Assembly (NCBI GenBank): GCA_964631125.1
Contig: CAZVYN010000011.1
Coordinates: 4,930 to 68,929 of the forward strand
Direction of reading: 5' to 3'
Source of the DNA: CAZVYN01 sp964631125
GTDB taxonomy: Bacteria; Eisenbacteria; RBG-16-71-46; CAIMUX01
DNA: 64,000 nt
In this document: positions 61,423-64,000 of the stretch, piece after piece
Numbering within the stretch: the first letter of the stretch is position 1
Layout: every line of letters begins with the position of its first letter
Program-made: the position numbers and the translations under genes
The notes under the pieces: model-generated
What the model was told of the DNA's origin: nothing
Seen by the model: only the letters and a program-made list of their open reading frames with translations
Database searches by the model: none

Positions 61423-63015
61423 ATGGAGCGAAATTTCCGCTGGAAGTTGATCAGCCTGATCACGTTGATCGCGCTGAGCACGTGGGCGCTCTGGCCGTCG
61501 TTCCAACTCTATTCGATGCCGCCGGCCGAACGGTACGCGACGGGCGACCCTGCGTTGCGCGAGCTGCGGGGTAAGGCGCTGAAGTTGGGTCTCGACCTCC
61601 TCGGCGGCATGCACATGGTTCTGCAGCTCGACGACTCCAAGCTGCGGCCCGAAGAGGTCCCCGACGCGATGGATCGCGTCATGCAGATCCTCCGCAATCG
61701 TGTCGACCAGTTCGGCGTCGCGGAGCCGATCGTGCAGCAGCAGGGGGCGGATCGCATTCTCGTCCAGCTCCCGGGTCTGCTGGAGAAGGATCGAGCTGCG
61801 GATCTGATCGGTCGCACCGCGCAACTGGAGTTCCGGTTGGTGAAGACGCCGGCGGACAGCCGCCAGGTCATCGAACGGCTCGACCGCGCCATCTTGCTCG
61901 CGAGCAAGGGCTCCGCCGCTGACAGCCTCACGGTTGATTCTCTCGCCACCCGTCCGCTCATCGACCTGCTGACGAACTTTCCCGACTTCAGCATCTGGGG
62001 AGGGGCCGAGGTCGAGGCGAGCGATGTCCCGGCGGTGGAGCGCGCGTTGCGCTCGGTCAATCTCGAGACGGTTCTCCCGCGTGACGCCTCGGTCATGCTC
62101 GGCCACAAGGATGTCGCGCTGGGGGGGGGCATCGTCGGCCGCGTCCTCTTCGTGCTGAATCGCCAGTCGAACCTGAGCGGCGACGGCATCAAGACGGCGC
62201 GGATGCAGGTCGGCATCGACCCCACTCGGCCGAGCGAACCGGGCGTCTCGATGGACATGAACGCCAAGGGGACGACCGCCTTCCGCAAGGTGACCGGCGA
62301 CAATGTCGGGCGCCAGCTCGCGATCGTGCTCGATGATCGGGTCGTTTCCGCGCCGGTCATCCGCGACCGGATCCCACAGGGCCGCGCCACCATCTCGGGC
62401 AGCTTCACCGACTCGGAAGCGAAGGACCTCGGCATCATCCTCCGCGCCGGCGCGCTCCCCGCGCCGGTCAACATCGTCGAAGAGCGCACGGTGGGACCGT
62501 CGCTCGGACGCGATTCGATCGACGCCGGCCTGCGCGCGGGATGGATCGGCGCCGTCGCCGTCCTCCTCTTCATGCTGCTCTACTACCGGTTCAGCGGCTT
62601 GATCGCGGTCATCGGCCTCTCGCTCAACCTCTTCTTCCTCTTCGCCGGACTGGCCGCCTTCAAGAGCACCCTGACCTTGCCCGGTATCGCCGGAATCGCG
62701 CTCACCGTCGGTATGGCGATCGACGCAAATGTCCTCATCTTCGAGCGCATCCGAGAGGAGCTGCGCAGCGGGAAGCGGGTGCGCAAGGCGATCGACGCCG
62801 GGTACAGCCGCGCCTTCACGACGATCTTGGACTCGAACCTGACCACGCTGATCTCGGCCGTCGTCCTCTTCTGGTTCGGCAGCGGCCCGATCAAGGGGTT
62901 CGCCGTCACCTTGGGCATCGGGATCCTCGCGAACCTCTTTACCGCGACCACCATCACCAAGCTGATCTACGACCTCATGTATGCGAAGCGTGAACCGGCG
63001 ACCCTGTCCATCTGA
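61423..63015 (+). CDS. secD: Protein translocase subunit SecD
   Basis: 530 aa, ATG 61423 with AGAGGGG upstream. Uses the proton gradient to pull secreted proteins out of SecYEG. One N-terminal helix, a large periplasmic domain beginning LGLDLLGGMHMVLQLD, and five C-terminal helices with VGMAIDANVLIFERIREEL, the conserved helix pair carrying the acidic Asp. VSMDMNAKGTTAFRKVTGDN and TISGSFTDSEAKDLGIILRA are standard P1 segments. A run of nine G at 62121-62129 is inside the gene. secF follows after 12 nt; no yajC is seen upstream. Confidence 0.96.
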   Translation: MERNFRWKLISLITLIALSTWALWPSFQLYSMPPAERYATGDPALRELRGKALKLGLDLLGGMHMVLQLDDSKLRPEEVPDAMDRVMQILRNRVDQFGVAEPIVQQQGADRILVQLPGLLEKDRAADLIGRTAQLEFRLVKTPADSRQVIERLDRAILLASKGSAADSLTVDSLATRPLIDLLTNFPDFSIWGGAEVEASDVPAVERALRSVNLETVLPRDASVMLGHKDVALGGGIVGRVLFVLNRQSNLSGDGIKTARMQVGIDPTRPSEPGVSMDMNAKGTTAFRKVTGDNVGRQLAIVLDDRVVSAPVIRDRIPQGRATISGSFTDSEAKDLGIILRAGALPAPVNIVEERTVGPSLGRDSIDAGLRAGWIGAVAVLLFMLLYYRFSGLIAVIGLSLNLFFLFAGLAAFKSTLTLPGIAGIALTVGMAIDANVLIFERIREELRSGKRVRKAIDAGYSRAFTTILDSNLTTLISAVVLFWFGSGPIKGFAVTLGIGILANLFTATTITKLIYDLMYAKREPATLSI

Positions 63016-63027
63016 TCGAGGAGACTG

Positions 63028-63963
63028 ATGCTCGAACTGATCAAGCCGACCAAGTTCCCGTTCATGACGTACCGGAAACGGGCGTACATGTTCTCGATCG
63101 CCGTGCTGCTCGTCGGCCTCGCCTTCGTCTTCATTCGTGGAGGCTTCCGGCTCGGGGTCGATTTCGCGGGCGGTCGGCTCATCGAGTACCGGTTCGACCG
63201 CGATGTCTCGACCGAGTCTCTGCGCGCCGTCCTCCAGCAACTGGGCGTGGCGGGGGGCGAGATCCAGAAGGTCGACGACACGGGCCGCGACTACTTGGTT
63301 CGTCTTCCGCTCGCCGAGTCCGAACAGGCGGCGAACGAGCAGGGCCCGTCGACCCAGATCCTGGAATCCTTGCAGGCGCAGAATCCCGGTCTGACCGGCG
63401 AGATCCGCCGCGAAGAGTTGGTCGGACCGCGAGTCGGCAAGGAACTTCGCTGGCAGGCGACGGTGGCCGTGACCCTCGCCCTCCTCGGCATTCTCGGCTA
63501 CGTCGCGATCCGTTACGAATGGCGACTTGCGGTCGGAGGGGTCATCGCGCTCTCGCACGACGTGCTCGTGACGCTGCTCATGTGCGCGATCTTCGACGTC
63601 GAGATCACGATCTCGATCATTGCCGCCCTCATGACGATCGGTGGGTACTCCATCAACGACACCGTGGTCGTCTTCGATCGGGTTCGCGAGGTGGCCAAGC
63701 TGCACCCGGGCGACTCCATGGAGACCGTCATGAACCGCGCGATCAATGAGACGCTCTCGCGCACGATCTTGACCGGTCTCGCGACCATCATGTGCCTCTT
63801 CTCCCTCTACTTCTTCGGGGGCCAGGTCATCCACGACTTCGCCTGGGCCATGCTCATCGGCGTCATCTTCGGGATCTACTCGTCGGTCTACGTGGCCGCG
63901 GGAGTCGCGCTGGAGTTCCACAACCAGGGCCACAAGAAGAAAGCGCTCGCCAGCGCCGCCTGA
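63028..63963 (+). CDS. secF: Protein translocase subunit SecF
   Basis: 311 aa, ATG 63028 behind GAGGAG. Partner of SecD. Six transmembrane helices; RLGVDFAGGRLIEYRF begins the periplasmic domain, and GYSINDTVVVFDRVREVAKL is the SecF signature in helix 4-5. The C terminus ends in a lysine-rich tail. No gene after it in the remaining 37 bases. Confidence 0.96.
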   Translation: MLELIKPTKFPFMTYRKRAYMFSIAVLLVGLAFVFIRGGFRLGVDFAGGRLIEYRFDRDVSTESLRAVLQQLGVAGGEIQKVDDTGRDYLVRLPLAESEQAANEQGPSTQILESLQAQNPGLTGEIRREELVGPRVGKELRWQATVAVTLALLGILGYVAIRYEWRLAVGGVIALSHDVLVTLLMCAIFDVEITISIIAALMTIGGYSINDTVVVFDRVREVAKLHPGDSMETVMNRAINETLSRTILTGLATIMCLFSLYFFGGQVIHDFAWAMLIGVIFGIYSSVYVAAGVALEFHNQGHKKKALASAA

Positions 63964-64000
63964 TCGTCCGGCCTGCTGCCTTGCCTGCGCTTGGGGGGGG

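Noticed and set aside
60955..63933. 992-codon minus-strand frame opposite secD-secF
   Set aside because: Asp/Arg/Gly-rich antisense shadow of two certain genes.

Overview
The window is a G+C-rich (by eye about two thirds) stretch of a Gram-negative bacterial chromosome carrying ordinary core genes. The outer-membrane features are a TonB-dependent receptor remnant, a beta-barrel protein, a SurA-like chaperone, EnvC and lipoproteins. Secreted proteins end in FlgD-type Ig modules. Cobalamin-dependent ribonucleotide reductase and methylmalonyl-CoA mutase are present, as is a SpoVG protein outside the Firmicutes. Together these suggest a member of the FCB-like assemblage such as Candidatus Eisenbacteria, or a neighbour of it. 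That placement is inference. A run of 100 N at 45474-45573 shows the window is from a scaffolded draft, probably a metagenome assembly. I see no rRNA, tRNA, CRISPR array, IS element or prophage.

Layout. 0-8 kb: the 3' part of a secreted LVIVD/FlgD-Ig protein, a 1414-residue Ser/Thr kinase-ATPase-TPR protein, a decayed TonB receptor and a GDT1-type transporter. 8-19 kb: SGNH hydrolase, a secreted protein with an unusual C-terminal tail, class II photolyase, SRPBCC-epimerase fusion, membrane protein, CMD-like protein, glycyl-tRNA synthetase, inositol monophosphatase, secreted subtilase and a small protein. 19-29 kb: a lipoprotein divergent from a sigma54-type activator; then nrdJ, cobalamin adenosyltransferase and methylmalonyl-CoA mutase on the minus strand (a B12 block); then a LysR regulator. 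29-38.5 kb: mtaB-miaB, then iscS-iscA-ygfZ (Fe-S biogenesis), nrnA, and an overlapping pterin trio (PTPS, folE, SDR). 38-45 kb: a membrane TPR protein, SpoVG, a GT87-like membrane protein, a beta-helix protein with the same odd tail, and an HD-GYP protein. 45-54 kb: SurA-like chaperone, S4 protein, ftsE-ftsX-envC, holB, tatD, rsmA and a GT2, nearly all overlapping by 4 nt. 53-64 kb: rmlA-like nucleotidyltransferase, a 5mC methyltransferase-Vsr pair, a flippase, an outer-membrane barrel with two related lipoproteins, and secD-secF.

How genes work together: B12 enzymes sit beside the enzyme that makes their cofactor form. The Fe-S assembly genes lie beside two radical-SAM methylthiotransferases that consume clusters. 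FtsEX is encoded with its periplasmic partner EnvC. A PTPS of the C-x5-HGH class sits between GTP cyclohydrolase and an SDR, which suggests tetrahydrobiopterin-type pterin synthesis.

Most interesting signals: (1) two unrelated secreted proteins end in the same tail (E-x-T-S-W-G-x-V/L-K-x-x-Y), a candidate undescribed sorting signal; (2) an inactive second kinase lobe inside the kinase protein; (3) a promoter class TTGNNN-N18-TANNNT found repeatedly upstream of genes; (4) a 10-bp-phased repeat array upstream of the mutase; (5) an assembly gap inside a 15-bp repeat that encodes the signal peptide core of the SurA-like protein, where reading frame predicts the true gap length to be 2 + 15k bases.
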